A DNA stretch of 64,000 nt, from positions 10,280,708 to 10,344,707 of the forward strand of contig CM033391.1 in assembly GCA_019426215.1 (NCBI GenBank), written 5' to 3'. Below, in pieces: positions 21,997-34,255 of this stretch. Every line of letters begins with the position of its first letter. Position 1 is the stretch's first letter. Below the pieces are notes generated by a model, which was not told the DNA's origin, did not search any database, and worked only from the letters and a program-made list of their open reading frames with translations. This stretch comes from Buddleja alternifolia. Its lineage: Eukaryota > Streptophyta > Magnoliopsida > Lamiales > Scrophulariaceae. A program made the translations under genes and the position numbers.

Positions 21997-23374
21997 TGAC
22001 ACGATAGAACCTAACGCAATTCATAGAAATATTACTACTCGTATGTGTACTAATAGTGGATAAAAGTCTGGATGTCAAACCACAAGTACGGGTATTTCAG
22101 TTTAGATTTGTGAACAAACAATTAAAGTATAGATTGGTTTCAAACAAATGTACAAGGAACACAAGAGCAAGGATAAACAATTCATTGAAACTTTAAGTGA
22201 TAGAGATAACTAAGGCACATTCTAGGGCTCAATTTGATGTGTTATCTTTATAACATAGCTAATCGAAACATTAGACCTATGTTGCTATGGTGGAAGATCC
22301 TATGATATTAACTATCCGATCTCTTGCGATAGAAATCCTATGCCTAAATAATGCTCCCCAAAATATGTCTATTTGGGAATCTAATCATCAAGCATGCATT
22401 CACGATTGAAACTTACTCAACTAAGGTCGACTTACTTCACCCCATAATCTCTACCTATGTCCAGGGCAATTCCTATTAATCGGTTTATGTTGTGAATTTC
22501 TTGCACCCCAACTCAAGTTTCTTTCAAGACATTAATTTAGGAAATTTATCAAACATATGGAGATCAAGCATATGTAAGGAATATAAGCACAACTTCACAA
22601 CACATAGCAACACATGAATTAATTCAACAAATAACTATTATTAAGATACTTCACAAATTGGCCTTCACATGACCCTAGTTTTACAAGTTTAGCTCATAAT
22701 CAAAGGTACAAAGGAATCTAAGGCAATCATATATATATTCATAGGCAAAAGATTTAATGAAAGCATTTGAGGCCCTAATACACTTGATTGATGATGAATT
22801 TGGGTTTGAAACTTCAATCTCTTGCAATTCCTTCTCTTGTCCTTCCAAGTTGGTGTCAAAGTCAGGTTCAAGTCCCAAGAAATCCTTAAATTCTCTTGAA
22901 ATCCAAACCCTTCACTTGTCTTTTGATTAGGCATTTATACTCTTCAAGAACCGCAAGATCGGCGCCTAGGCGTGAGTGAGGCGATGCCCTGGCGTAGCTG
23001 ACGTGGTAAAACAAACTTAATGGAAAAAAGTTCGGCGCCCAGGCGCGGGATAGGTGACGCTCCGGAGCAAAATGAATGGAGCCTAGCCGTGGGTAAGTTG
23101 GTGCCTAGGCGCCAATGTGCATGGCTCCACCTTGTTTCTTGCTTGTTTGACACCTAGGCGTGAAGGGGTCCGTGCTTCGGCGTGGGAATGCGATGCATTT
23201 TGGAAAGAACTTGTTCTACACTTTCTTATTCCCCTCTTTCTTCATTTTCATCCATTTAAGGCCTGAAATCACTTAACGCACTATTTAAATGCACAAGTGG
23301 CATGAATCAAGCAATTAGTGAACCTAAAAGACTAACACAAAGAGCTTAAAAACGCGTAAAAACAACTCTTATCA
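21997..23374 (-). mobile_element. Solo LTR (minus) inside env-like ORF of element B
   Basis: On the minus strand it begins TGATAAGAGTTGTTTTTACG and ends CTATCGTGTCA (1378 bp, TG...CA). The flanking bases are CACTT (21992-21996) and CTCTT (23375-23379), an imperfect 5-bp duplication. Removing the insert and one duplicate rejoins the env-like reading. The same family, in plus orientation, starts at 40007 in element C. No internal coding sequence is present, so it is a solo LTR. The family is probably Ty3/Gypsy, a weak inference from the end sequence. Confidence 0.75.
22961..23185 (-). repeat. GC-rich GGCGCC(C/T)AGGCG motif cluster in the solo LTR
   Basis: GGCGCCTAGGCG (22961), GATGCCCTGGCG (22983), GGCGCCCAGGCGCG (23034), GTGCCTAGGCGCC (23101) and CACCTAGGCGTG (23151) recur in an otherwise AT-rich LTR. 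One related copy, GGCGCCCAGGCGTGG, is in the leader of X near 8422. Confidence 0.6.
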
Positions 23375-25382
23375 CTCTTGCAGATACTCCTCTAAATTTT
23401 TACTACAACCCTTTTGCAAGCGGTGAGTGGAAGCCAACCGTTCTCTCTGTCTCCGTCATCAAGTAGAAACAATTTGCAACCATTTGAAATTACAAGCGTC
23501 AATCAAGCTTTTTGGTCAAATCTCTACTCAAAATGTGTGAATTGCTTAAGGAGCAAATGCCAAGCCCTTAAAAGGATTCACTCTTCTTGACTCTATGAAT
23601 CAAAAGCTAAGCGCTCATTATAACTCTGTAGTCCCTCTTATTCCAGAAAGAAATCAGGCGATGGCTACAACAGTTTATCCTCACTTGGAAGAGTTTTACA
23701 ATCTTTTCATTAGTCTTCCAGCAATTCCTAGTTTCCCGTAAAGCTGCTAATTGCTTTCTCAAGATAGGAAAGTTCAAATGCAATCTTTCTCATTCCTGGA
23801 TCAAGCCAAATGATTAATTATAGGATATTATTGGTTAAATGTGGGTATTGGCACTAGATAGTCCCATCAGAAATTTTATTGATACTTTGTTTATGCTAAA
23901 AGTGAATGGCCGAGCTTATCCACTCCATCTCATATGCTCGAGCTAAGTCAAGACTCTTCTTACACATGCTGATGCTTGCCTTTTACAATAACTACTGTTC
24001 TTTTCTCTATCTTTTTGCACCATTGTTATGGCACTTGCAAGTTGTTGACTGAAGATGCCTATATTTCCTCTCCAAGGCATGTAGAAGAAGTTACCACTAA
24101 TGTTTGGTCCTCTGATGAAGAAAAAGAGACCATTCTTTATGATCACTTAGAGCTTGAGCTAGCTTTAAGCGCCAATACTGAAATGACAGATATTCCTTTA
24201 ATAAGCACTACAACTGAGTGCGTAACTGAGACTGCACAAGTAGCTGACACTACCACTGATAACTCTACTCCGCTTAAAGACATTTATGTGTCTGAGAGTG
24301 CAATTGAGGATGTCCCTAATTTTATTCATTCTGACAAGGCTCCAAACCCAGCCAAGGTTCATGCTTTTGATAAAACGACTTCAGTCTCCATTGAATTCCT
24401 GAAAAGCAAGCCCAAATTCAAGTTCAAAACTATTCTTCAAACTGTAATCTCAGAAGAAACTTGCAAGGATCTTCTAAAGGTCCTTGGTGAAACGTTGGAA
24501 GAAATGCGCAATCATGCAGAGAATAGCTCCAACAGCTTTCATTGGATCCAAGAAAACTTGTTGAGATTGAATCTACTAATCTAGAGTAGCATATAGATCA
24601 CTTTGTGTTGCAGCTGAGCATACGGTAGAAAAGTGTATTAAAAACATCACAGAGATCTCAGACACTCAACATGCTGGACTTGAGCAGATGAAAGAGCACT
24701 TTGACCAGTCCTTTCATGACTTAGCTTCATCTTTTGCCTCTCAGGTTACTACAATTTCTGACTTTATGATGAGAGATGATGGAAAGAAGGGGGAAAAGAA
24801 AAGGAAATACCGCAGTTCAAGAGCATCATCTTTAGGTTCTACGTGCCCAAAAGTGTCCATCCTTGAAGCACCCATTTGAACGCTACTGCCTCCTCCTTCT
24901 CCTCCAAGAGCTTTCATATATCCATTGTTTTTTCAAACGTCTATTGCTAAATCTGGTACAAGCATCCCTCCAAATTATCCTCCAATAAGAACTAGATCAG
25001 ATCTTCCGATTTCATCCCAAAGGTTGCTTAAATAGTTTGATCTCCAATCGGAACTCCTTTTACTTAGTGAACCCACTGGTGCCAAAACGCTAGCCTAAGA
25101 AAGGAAACTTTCTCCATTCATGAAAACATTTAGAATTGTTCTAAGGCATATGGGAATCTCTCCAAAAGAATGGGAAAAGCAATGGGCTTCTACATGCGTC
25201 TGACTAAAAATTTAAACAAGGGAGTCATTGATAAAGATCAAGCAACAATGATCAGAATGGATGAGAATATTACTCAAGCAATTCAAACTGAAATTAATAG
25301 ACATATGTCAATTGTACTTCAGAAAAATGAAGAAACTATGAAGAAACAAAGTCAAGAATCAAGGAGACGCAACTGGAAGTAA

Positions 25383-25583
25383 AGATTTGTTTATCTCTTT
25401 ATTTCTTGTAATTCTATTTTAGTTGTAATGCCTTGTAATCTTTTCAGCTAAAATATCTCGTTGAGGCTTAATCTAACCTTAACTAACCTTTATCAAACTA
25501 ATTCAAAGCTAACTATTATATCTTTGTTGTCTAACTCTTGAACTATAAAAGAGTAAGTATTGGCATCATCAAAAAAGGAAAAA
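25383..25583 (+). promoter_or_regulatory. Non-coding tail and degenerate polypurine tract of B
   Basis: It ends GGCATCATCAAAAAAGGAAAAA before TGTTAAG. This corresponds to CATCATCAAAAAGGGGGAAA in A and C with the G-run eroded. Confidence 0.7.
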
Positions 25584-27191
25584 TGTTAAGAAATTTTATG
25601 CTAGACGTTTTCATGATGACAATTAGATTTTTTGTTAAACCCCAAGTTGTGTAAGTTTAATTTCAATAGAAATTGTATATAGGCTTTGAAGTTATATTTG
25701 CATAAGGCATTTTCATTTACTTTAGATTGTTAGGCTAGTATCTGAACGCTTGAGTGTTGATAGAATTCTAGATAAGTCTATGAAGTTAAGTCTGAAGATC
25801 TAGCGCCTGAAGTCTTAAGAAGATGAAGATCTACAAAGCGTTAACTGAGCATCGAGTAATCTGAACATCGAGGCAGAGTTGAGTGTTGAAGATCATTCAA
25901 GGTTGAATTAGCATCTCTCAAGAAAGAGTTAAATGCAATTAATGATGAAGCATTAATGTTCAACTGACATTTAATTCAAATGCATTAAATGCTTATAAGA
26001 GCATTAAATGTGATAAAAACTCATTGACGTATGTATTAGCCTTTGTGATTGGACTCTCAACTCTTAGAGTTTGTGGCATCAACCTTTTGCAGCAGAAATT
26101 CAAGATAAAGGACGGAAAGTGGTTCACTCACCGAAGTGAATAGCACGTGTCTGCTTTGTGTCGGACGGAAACTTCTCCCAAGGTTGCCTATAAATAGGCC
26201 TTTTAGCAATAAGTCAAAATAGAACAGTCACAAGCTCACAGACGAAACCTATGTTGCATTAAAGTCCTATTCCTTAGATTTTCACAAAAGCTCGAGTTTT
26301 CATAGCCAACATTTTCAAGGTTTTCATTCATCCCTAAGACAATAAAAAATATCTCAACCATCTTCCCAAGCTCTACCTAAAAAAAATAAAGCGACTGGCC
26401 TTGAGGCACAAGGTTCTCTCGTACGTATCCAATCCTCTCGGTCATGAGAGCAGCTATCGTAGTCGTAGTTCTGACCTGAAGAGCGGCATAATTAGTTATT
26501 GGGATATTCTAAATTTTAATATTATCAAACAAACCTTTTGACAACCAAACATCTAACCTTTTAACTCTATGTGAAAGTTGAAGTTGAAGATCTCATTATT
26601 TCTGAAGAAGAGATAGTCAAAGGAGTTAAGAAACTCAAATTCATGTGATAAAGGAGCTTGAGGATACTTCCTTTGTTTTATTCATTGTATTGTAGAAAGT
26701 TGTCTATGTGAAACATCAAGGATCAATTAGTGAATTCCTCTAAGCGAAAACTGGACAAGAAAAACGTAGTTGGGATTACATCACCCAACGAACCTTACAA
26801 ATTATTGAGTTATTTACTTTATCATTTACTATTTTTAAAGCTTACCATTTATAAAAGCATATACATAACACTTTACGTTCCAAATCAAGCAAAGCAACTA
26901 AGTAAAATCTGAGCGCTCACTCTATAACTAAAAGAAGACTGAAAATCATTTTCGTTGTGTTAACTCTGATATAAGCACTAAAAGCTTAAACCTACTTTGG
27001 GTAAGCGTTCAAATCTCGTGCCTAAGTTATTTTTATAAAACAATCTTCAAATAGACACTTGCTAAGCATCTAGCTTTCTCAAGCGTTCAAAATATTTTGT
27101 GAAGTAAGAAAATTTTTTAAGTCCGAGTTAAAGGTCTATTCAACCTCCCTCTCCCTTTTACACCCTTTTCATCTGCCACTTGGGACAAACA
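25584..27191 (+). repeat. 3' LTR of Sirevirus-like element B
   Basis: TGTTAAGAAATTTTATGCTAG ... CACTTGGGACAAACA, 1608 bp. It shares the LTR blocks of A and C, including TATAAATA at 26189-26196 and 'GTTGGGATTACATCACCCAACGAACCTTACAA' near 26768. The 60-codon frame at 26730 is part of this LTR and not a gene. Confidence 0.85.
26189..26196 (+). promoter_or_regulatory. TATA box in LTR B
   Basis: TATAAATA in the position homologous to those of LTRs A and C. Confidence 0.55.
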
Positions 27192-28113
27192 AAGTTAATG
27201 GGCTAAATCAATTAAAGTTGAACTTTAATTGAGTAATTAATTAATTGAAAAAGTCCAATAATTAATTAAACTTTGATACAACCAAATAAATCGAGTAGGA
27301 TAATTTTTTTTATTCTCATAGCCTTAGTTGGACATGTAATAGGCGTGCGGATGGAAGGATTTCTTCCTTCCAAGTTTTGATTAATTAGAATCAAGGAAAG
27401 TCAAACATTGGACAAGGAAGAAAGAGTTTGCCTTGGTATTCTTACCTTATCCTATTTTGACTAAGGTGGAATCTTAACTTGTATAGAATACTAATCAAGG
27501 AATCAAATCTAGGTGATTTAATTCGACAAGGATAATTATTCTATATAAACTAGGGTAATATCTCTATATATGTGATGAGAAAAATCACAAGACACTTTTT
27601 TCTTCCTTATTGTTAATGCCTAAGAGAGAGAAAAATAGGAGAAAATTCATCATCCTTTTCTCCTAGTAAAACCGTCCCCTAGCCCCATTAAAGTGAAATG
27701 ATTTTTGTTATGTGTTGAGATTAATCACTCACTAAATACATTTCTACCACTTTTACTAAAAAGCATTTTAGTTTAGAAAATAATTAATTTGTTGGCAAGC
27801 ACTAAGAACGAATGAATCGAAGATTCAAAACAGGGTGTGGATACCATTAGCGGCACCACATTTGGAGTATTTGAACCAGAGACTCAAAGCAAATGAATTG
27901 CATTTTTCAACGGGGCGTGTAGAGGAGTTTGGGCTTGATAGTATGATCAATTCCACCGAAATATTTTAATCAAGCGATTTATGTATGTATATTTATCGCT
28001 TTATGTTTATCGTAGTGAATACAGAAAATTATAGTCACATTTGGTGGATGGCTTTAGATTTAAAAAATTTAAATTCTGCTACGTTAAGCCATTTCTGGGA
28101 TTAGTCAACCCAA
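27192..28113 (+). repeat. Partial Copia-type LTR F2
   Basis: No gene. It is AT-rich and ends ...CTGGGATTAGTCAACCCAACA, like LTR X (GAGTCAACCCAACA) and LTR F1. Shared internal blocks include ATGTGTTGAGATTAATCACTCACTAAATA and GTGTGGATACCATTAGCGGC. The 5' part is cut by the end of element B. Confidence 0.6.
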
Positions 28114-29527
28114 CAACAAGGTCTTTAGAGTGCCACCACAGTCATATCTTTTAAGTTAATAAGGTTTCAACCGATGCCCAAGCTCTAAACTCAGATGAGA
28201 AAATGATGGAGAAATTTTATTCACGGAAAGAATCGTAGTCTTGATAGGTTTGCTATAATCACTGGTGTCTAGGAAGTCGCGGCGACATTGCAAGACATTG
28301 AATCACAACCAATAAATATCTTGACTTAATACTTGATCAACTAATTCAAGACCTAATTAATTATTGAATAGTAATTAATTAAGGCGTGTTGGTATTGTCT
28401 AGCCATTTGGGGATTGGAATATTGCTAGCACACTAGTGAAGGGGTCACTCAATTAACTTACTTAAGTACTTTGGTTGGTGGGTTGTTTAATTCTTGGAAG
28501 ATTTAAATTACTAATTAATTCTTAATAAATTAACTGAGAATATAATTAATTGGAAAATTAATTAATTTATGGATATTATTAATTAAGTTGGATTTAATTA
28601 ATTATTTAAGTCTTGTAATTTAATTTAGTGTTAAATTGGATCAACACTACTTATTTATTTATAGGACTAATTAAATAAATGCATTGGGCTTGAGAGAATA
28701 CAAGAAAAGGTAAAACACTTGGGTGTACCCGGTGTGGTCCCATTTGGAAGCATCCACACACATAAAAAAATATAATAAAATAATATATTCAAAATAATAA
28801 TAAGTTATATAATAGTTTATTATATTTTTATTTGTGTGGGTGCACCCAAATGGGATCATACTCGGTTCACCCAAGTATTTTCCCAAGAAAAGAAGGAGGC
28901 CTACTAAAGATCGAGATCCCTCGTAGGGGACGACCATAATGAGTCTCTAAAGACCCAGTAAGCCTCCGCCCTCCTCAGTTCAATCTAGGGGTTTTTGTCT
29001 TCTTCCTTCTTTCTTATTCTCTGCATTAGAACCTATACAATATTTTTCCTACCCTCTTTTCTACTAGCCATAGGTGTGTATTTATAGATAGTACTAAAAG
29101 AAGTAAACAAGGGTGCAACTAAGGTGTGGGTACACTAAAAGAAATAACTTGCCCCACCAATATACTTAATAAATCTTTAGTATATATCTTCAGTATAATT
29201 TGATATTTTAATTTAAGAATTGGGAATCAAAATCCAAATCATTCAACGTATAACTCTCATTTTCTTCCAAATGATGTATTGGTATGTGTATTAAATTTCG
29301 ATGTATGGATGTGATTTGATTATTGTTTGCGTGAAATTCATGATGTTTGTCCATGCTTTTGGTTTATCACTTATTATATTATATGGATCTTAAATCAAGT
29401 TATTGCTTATGTAAAATTTAAGCATGTTTTTTAAGTAGATTTTAGCGGTCGATTGAGTTCAACAAGTTAAGCTTACTTCACTAGTTTGTGGTTCGGGTCG
29501 GGTCATTGGGGGTAAGGTAGTAAAACT
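28114..29527 (+). repeat. Partial Copia-type LTR H (E-family)
   Basis: No gene. It aligns with the 3' LTR of element E: 'CTCTAAACTCAGATGAGAAAATGATGGAG' here against 'TCTAGACTCAGACGGAAAAATGATGGAG' at about 60672, the AAGACCTAATTAATTATT block and 'TTTTGTCTTCTTC...GCATTAGAACC'. It lacks about the first 700 bp. It is followed by a primer-site-like sequence, so it could be the 5' LTR of element E. It holds a nested MITE. Confidence 0.55.
28709..28884. mobile_element. MITE of about 175 bp with about 50-bp inverted ends
   Basis: The left end AACACTTGGGTGTACCCGG ... CCCATTTGGAAGCATCCACACA is mirrored by TGTGTGGGTGCACCCAAATGGG ... CCAAGTATT. The flanks share AAGAAAAG (28702-28709 and 28885-28892), a 7-8 bp duplication that would suit a hAT-type MITE. 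It has no coding capacity. Confidence 0.75.
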
Positions 29528-29540
29528 CGGTATCAGTGTC
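29528..29540 (+). promoter_or_regulatory. Degenerate primer binding site after LTR H
   Basis: CGGTATCAGTGTC resembles TGGTATCAGAGC of the other elements with a few changes, and lies where LTR homology to E ends. Confidence 0.4.
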
Positions 29541-31287
29541 ATTATTAAGAATTTTGGGGATATTTAAAATTCCAGTTTTGATTTATAGAAATCATGGAAA
29601 TTTATAGAAATATTTGAAAATTTACAATGAAACTTTGGATAACTTTAATTATCATAATTATGCATCTATACATTAATAATATTTTATATATAATATATGC
29701 ATAATGAATCTTGTTAAATAGCATGAATAAAACATGTTGCGTAAAATATAAAATAAATATGATTTGGTAGTAAGATAATAATCAAATCTCATAAGAACTT
29801 CATTAAAATAAAATGTACCACAATTTTAATAAAAATCAGTATTCAAAACCACATCGATCTTCTAGGAGGATTTTTATGAGATTTTAGTAAAAATCATTTT
29901 TGCGTGTTTCTTTTCTAAGTCAGACCCAAATTTCTATTAACTTATTGCCTAATATCACTTCCAAATTCATAATTTAAATTTATTGCTTAATCGTTTACAT
30001 AATTTGTCATTTATTATCTTTCCTTTTAATATGAAGGATCATTTCATCCTAATTTTTAACTGTAAAATATTTAAAAATATAAAAAAATAAATTCTATTTT
30101 AAATTTTGGGAAATTTTGAGTTTCGGTCAAAATTTCAATGGATATTTAACAAATTAATTTAATATTATTTTAAATTTCGAAATCTTTATGTGTTTCGATA
30201 AGAATTTAAGGAAATTTTGGGTTTCAGTCAAAATTTCGGAAGACAATCTGCAAAATTGGATCGAAAGTTCGATTTTACTTCGGGACCCGGAAAACCCGAA
30301 ATTTCTAGGTTTTAGGCGAAATTTAAGACAATGGTTGCGGGTTGAGTCAAGTCATTGGATGAATTACTGAATTTTCACGACTCCAACAGGTTTAACGGGT
30401 TGAATCCAACTCCGTCGGTTTTTTGGTGGGCGGTGCAGGTTTCAAATTTTAATAAAGTAAATGAGGTGGGTAGCAGGTTTTGTCAAACTCGCTCCATTGT
30501 CATCCCTACTTAATACATGCATTTGTTACATTGAATTTGAACGAACTCGAATATTGCAAAAAATACCTACACAACCCTCTTTAATTTTTTAGATTAAGTT
30601 CTTAAGAAGTAGCCAACTTCAAAAATCAACCCTCCCGCTTCCCCACCTCCATCTTCCCATAACACAAACACACACTAGGCACAATTATTCGTTATTACAC
30701 TACATTGATCGATGTTGATACTCGATAGAGTCGAGACTTGGCCCCTATTACATTTAAGTCAAATAATCAGGCGGACAGATAATGAGATAAATGGTCACTA
30801 TGAATGCATAATCTGAACTACTTGTGCTTTTCTCTTTCGGTCTTAAAAAGGCAAATTTAAACTCGTTGGACTTTCATTTTTGGACCCATTAAAGATCTTA
30901 TCATCTTTTACTGATCATGACCCACTTGTTAGATATATATCTTCTTTTTTTAATTAAAGGCAACAGGAAGTTATAATTTGATTTTTTTATATAGTTAGTA
31001 CAGTTTCATTCACAAAATTATCAATAATTTTTTATATAGATCGGTCAACTTAAAGCGTAATAATGAAAAATTTATCATTATTTCAAAAACTGAATGAGAT
31101 ATTGTTAATTAATGATATAACAAACATAATTCAGATATGAGATTTCAGTTATATTAAAATTATAAGGATTTCGACTTCTATCCAAATTTAGCAAATGCAG
31201 CCCCAACTCCTATGGGACGCAGTAGTGGGAAATTTTCTGCAATGGGTGGAAGCCTAATAATTTGGGATAAAGAAATCATGATTAATT
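29541..31287. other. AT-rich non-coding stretch
   Basis: I see no gene, RNA gene or recognisable domain. A unit like GGAAATTTTGGGTTTC-GTCAAAATTT occurs twice (about 30109 and 30210) and gives rise to the 60-codon frame at 30188, which looks spurious. The first few hundred bases may be leader of the element that owned LTR H. Confidence 0.4.
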
Positions 31288-31665
31288 GAGCAAATTTTAC
31301 TAATAGTCCCTCTAGTTTTAACTTGTGTTATTTTGGCATTTAAAGTAACAAAAGTTACGCTTATCATCCTTAAGGTTTAATTTGTGTTTCATTTCATTTT
31401 TCATGCCATTTTCTAGTGAATTTTGGCTGGAGCAACATGTACCTCATATTACAATTTTAAACTTTAGAGACAAAAGCGAAACACAAATTAAGCTTGGCAT
31501 GTGAGGTGTACATGTTGCACGATCCGGAAAAAATTACTGAAAAATGACCTGCATGACGAAGTGATACACAAATAAAACTATAGGGACAATAGCGTAACAT
31601 TTGGTACTCTTAAGATCAAACTGATACAACGGTGAAACTACAGGACTATTAGTGACATTTGCCCC
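31288..31665. mobile_element. TIR element (MITE) with about 120-bp inverted ends
   Basis: The left end GCAAATTTTACTAATAGTCC... GTTACGCTTATC...TTTAATTTGTGTTTCA is mirrored by the right end (reverse complement GGGGCAAATGTCACTAATAG ... GTTACGCTATTGTCC ... TTTTATTTGTGTATCA). Long TIRs and absence of ORFs suggest a non-autonomous Mutator-type element. I do not find a clear 9-bp duplication. Confidence 0.65.
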
Positions 31666-31699
31666 TTACTAGGTATAACCAATTCATTTATGTCCCAAT

Positions 31700-32510
31700 A
31701 TGTTATTAATATAGATGAATAAATAAAATGGTCCTCTTATTTAGTATAATTATAGCATAGTCCGCTTATTTTGGGTCCATAACAAACACCCCCTCTTAAA
31801 TTAATGAAACCTTACATTTACCTCCATCTGACTACGTGACGAAAAGTGTGAAATGTCAATCTTACCATTGTTTTAAAAAAAAAAAAGGATAAACTACATT
31901 AACACCCTTTTTATTTTGTGTAATTACAATGTAATCCGCTTCATTGGATCATACAACAGACACCCCCTTTAATTACATAACCTTACATTCACTCCCGACT
32001 AACTTCTACTACTTTTTTTTTAATTTTTTTATATTTTTCAATGATACTTTTTTTTTATTATAACCTTATATATATTTGTTTTCTTTCAACTTATTTTAAT
32101 TTGCTAATTGATTTCATATTTTTTGAAAACTTACTAATTTAGATTTATCTACATTGAATTGTGATATTACTCCTAAAATAAATCAAAACCTTTCTAACAA
32201 ATAATCAAGTTGGCATTAAGCCGAATTGCACTTCATTATCTAGATGTTAACAAGTTTTTACGAACATAAATTAAAAGTTACAATTACATCCTCTTTAATA
32301 TAAAAAAATACATTCACCCCCTCAAGGGCAAGATAGGAGATCTAGAAAAATATTTTTTTTTGATGATATCAGCAAATTCCGCTAGTTTTTTTACGTAAGA
32401 GGGAGATTGTAAAGATTGTATTATAAGAGGAGGTATTTGTTATGTGCTCAAAATAAGTGGACGGGACTGTAATTATACTAAATAAGAGGGATAGTTAATG
32501 TAATTAACCC
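31700..32510. mobile_element. Cluster of related TIR elements
   Basis: The right end (32400-32510), reversed, reads TTAATTACATTAACTATCCC TCTTATTTAGTATAATTACAG... and pairs with two left-end copies. One begins at 31887 (GGATAAACTACATTAACACC). The other, at about 31720-31800, has CTCTTATTTAGTATAATTATAG and CCGCTTATTTTGGGTCCATAACAAACACC. So one element (31887-32510) sits beside or inside a remnant of a second copy. No coding sequence. Confidence 0.6.
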
Positions 32511-32997
32511 AAAATAAATTTAAAAATATTCATCTGCAAACAAACAAACAATATGCATAGTATGAAAATAAAGAAGAGAACATAAACTACCATAAATAAT
32601 GTGTCCAACTTTGGCTCTTACATACACTAATGTTCCAGTCGAATAGCGCACAATATTAAAGTTCACCAAGAAATAGTAAAATACTTTATTTCCTTCCAGA
32701 GATAACATGTGCTTAAAGCTAAATTATTGTGGGAAAAACACACGCCAAAATTACCATGAAATGAGAGGAAATCAACTTGCTGCCGAATATGCGGAGAAAA
32801 GACAATTATAAGTCCACTTCTCCACTGCAATAATCATTGTGATTTTCCAATCAACCTCAAAACTTGAGATATATATAACTCCTATTAGTTCATTTCATTG
32901 TGACTACACACGTGGAACGAGGATATGAATTCGAAGTCACTTTTAACATTAGCTTTGCCGCAAGTAACCCTAACTATGCATCCAAGAAAAATGCAAT
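32511..32997. other. Stretch without recognisable features
   Basis: Nothing identifiable. The 62-codon minus-strand frame at 32520-32708 shows no known motif. Confidence 0.4.
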
Positions 32998-34120
32998 ATT
33001 GGTCCCAAGTGGCATACGAAATGGATTTAAAAAGAGGGGTTGAATAGACCTTGCAATTTTCTCGAACTTCAAAAATTTTGTTGCCACAAAATATTTTGAA
33101 CGCTTTTAGAAAAGCTAAGCGCTTGGTCAAGCGATTGAATGGAGATAACCTAAACTTAGTAATTTAGCAATTATTAAAGTAGGGTGACGCTTAGATCTCT
33201 AAAATCAGGGTTAGCACAGCGAAAAAAAATTTAGGTTACTTAGCGTTCAGGTTTACCAATTAGTCACTTAGCTGATTTATATGCTTTTAAAAGATGTAAT
33301 GAAATGATAATGAAAGCAATAAAACAGTGAAGTAAATTACACAAGAAATTGAAAGATTCACTAAGTAATGTAATCTCAGCTACGTCTTTTTTCTCCTTTA
33401 CAATCGGGGGAATTCACTAAGTGATACTCAAAGCCTTCACACTGATAGCTTCTATATATGGTAAAAAACACAAAGATGGTCTTGAGCTCCTTGATCACAT
33501 AGACTTCAACTTCTTATAATTTCTTCACTATCAAGCTTCTTTCACCTAGAAATACTGTTTGATCTTCAACTTCTTCTTCACACAAATGAAGATGTTGGAG
33601 GATTGTCACTAGGATTTGTTTGATTTGGGAAGTTCAAACAACTTGGAATATCTCAATAATAGAGTAGGGTTCTTCTAACGAATATGTTTGAGATATTGTG
33701 ACTATCTTTGGGATTGAGGAAAAGCTTTAAAATTTTGAATATGGAGTTTATGAGCTTTTTTTGGAAGCATTTGGACTTGGATATTTTTTGGCAAAGGATT
33801 TTGCAATTAAGATTGAATGTATTTTCACGAATATTTCTGTGTATTAAGGTTTGCTGAGAAGTTCTATTTATAAGCAAATCTTGGGAAAAGTGTATGTTTG
33901 ATACATATGCAGACACGTGCCTTTCACTCGATTGAGTGGAGTGGAACTACTTCCAATATATAGCCTAAAATTTCAAAAGATAAAAATCAAGCCTAACAAA
34001 TAATAAACTTTCAACGCTTATGCTAATGTTCTATGAAAGCATACACTTACATTCTTTTGGGGTCTAACATAAAATCCTATCTTGTTATCATCAAAACTTT
34101 CAACATTAAATTTCTTAACA
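32998..34120 (-). repeat. Sirevirus-type LTR, minus orientation (solo or truncated)
   Basis: On the minus strand it starts TGTTAAGAAATTTAATGTTG, continues with AACAAGATAGGATTTTATGTTAGACCCC as in LTR C, has TATAAATA (plus 33865-33872), the 'GATTACAT' block and ends CACTTGGGACCAATA. It is about 1.1 kb, shorter than C. No polypurine tract or pol is attached on either side, so it is solo or a fragment. Confidence 0.8.
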
Positions 34121-34255
34121 CTAAAGTATTCATACTTTCCATAGTCTATATGCTCTCTATGTACTCCTTATTTACTTTCAGCCAATATTATTTTTTTTAT
34201 CTCCCAATGGCAATATTTGACATGAATAGCACGATAAATTGAAAAAACGTAATGA
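34121..34255. other. Short unassigned spacer
   Basis: AT-rich, with no recognisable content. Confidence 0.4.

Larger units (their letters stand above)
19437..25382 (+). pseudogene. env-like ORF remnant, element B (interrupted by a solo LTR)
   Basis: It is homologous to the env-like ORFs of A and C. The start region at 19535 (MALKKSTASNSQEH...) parallels MVPPKSSKYAAGKSS of C at 53279. It continues through RLLADFCEKLIECRVGTFNKVTPLQF (about 19980-20055), a basic segment from the ATG at 20207 (KAKFLGPRLIKNLLNDPRVGG, matching KYKFYGPRIINNLFNPPKVGG in A), an acidic run and the tail LKVLGETLEEMR... to about 25380. Stops are frequent (mostly TAG) and frames shift. The solo LTR at 21997-23374 splits the middle part. 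No function can be retained. Confidence 0.75.
16945..27191 (+). mobile_element. Sirevirus-like Copia element B, 5' truncated
   Basis: It contains the linker between integrase and RT, decayed RT and RNase H, a non-coding spacer, a decayed env-like ORF, a polypurine tract and one LTR, in the same order as elements A and C. Gag, protease, integrase core and the 5' LTR are absent: the sequence begins abruptly at 16945 after LTR F1. An inverted solo LTR (21997-23374) interrupts the env-like part. Confidence 0.85.

Noticed and set aside
30188..30370. 60-codon frame with Trp/Arg-rich sequence
   Set aside because: It derives from a small duplicated AT-rich unit, with no relatives in the window and no motif.
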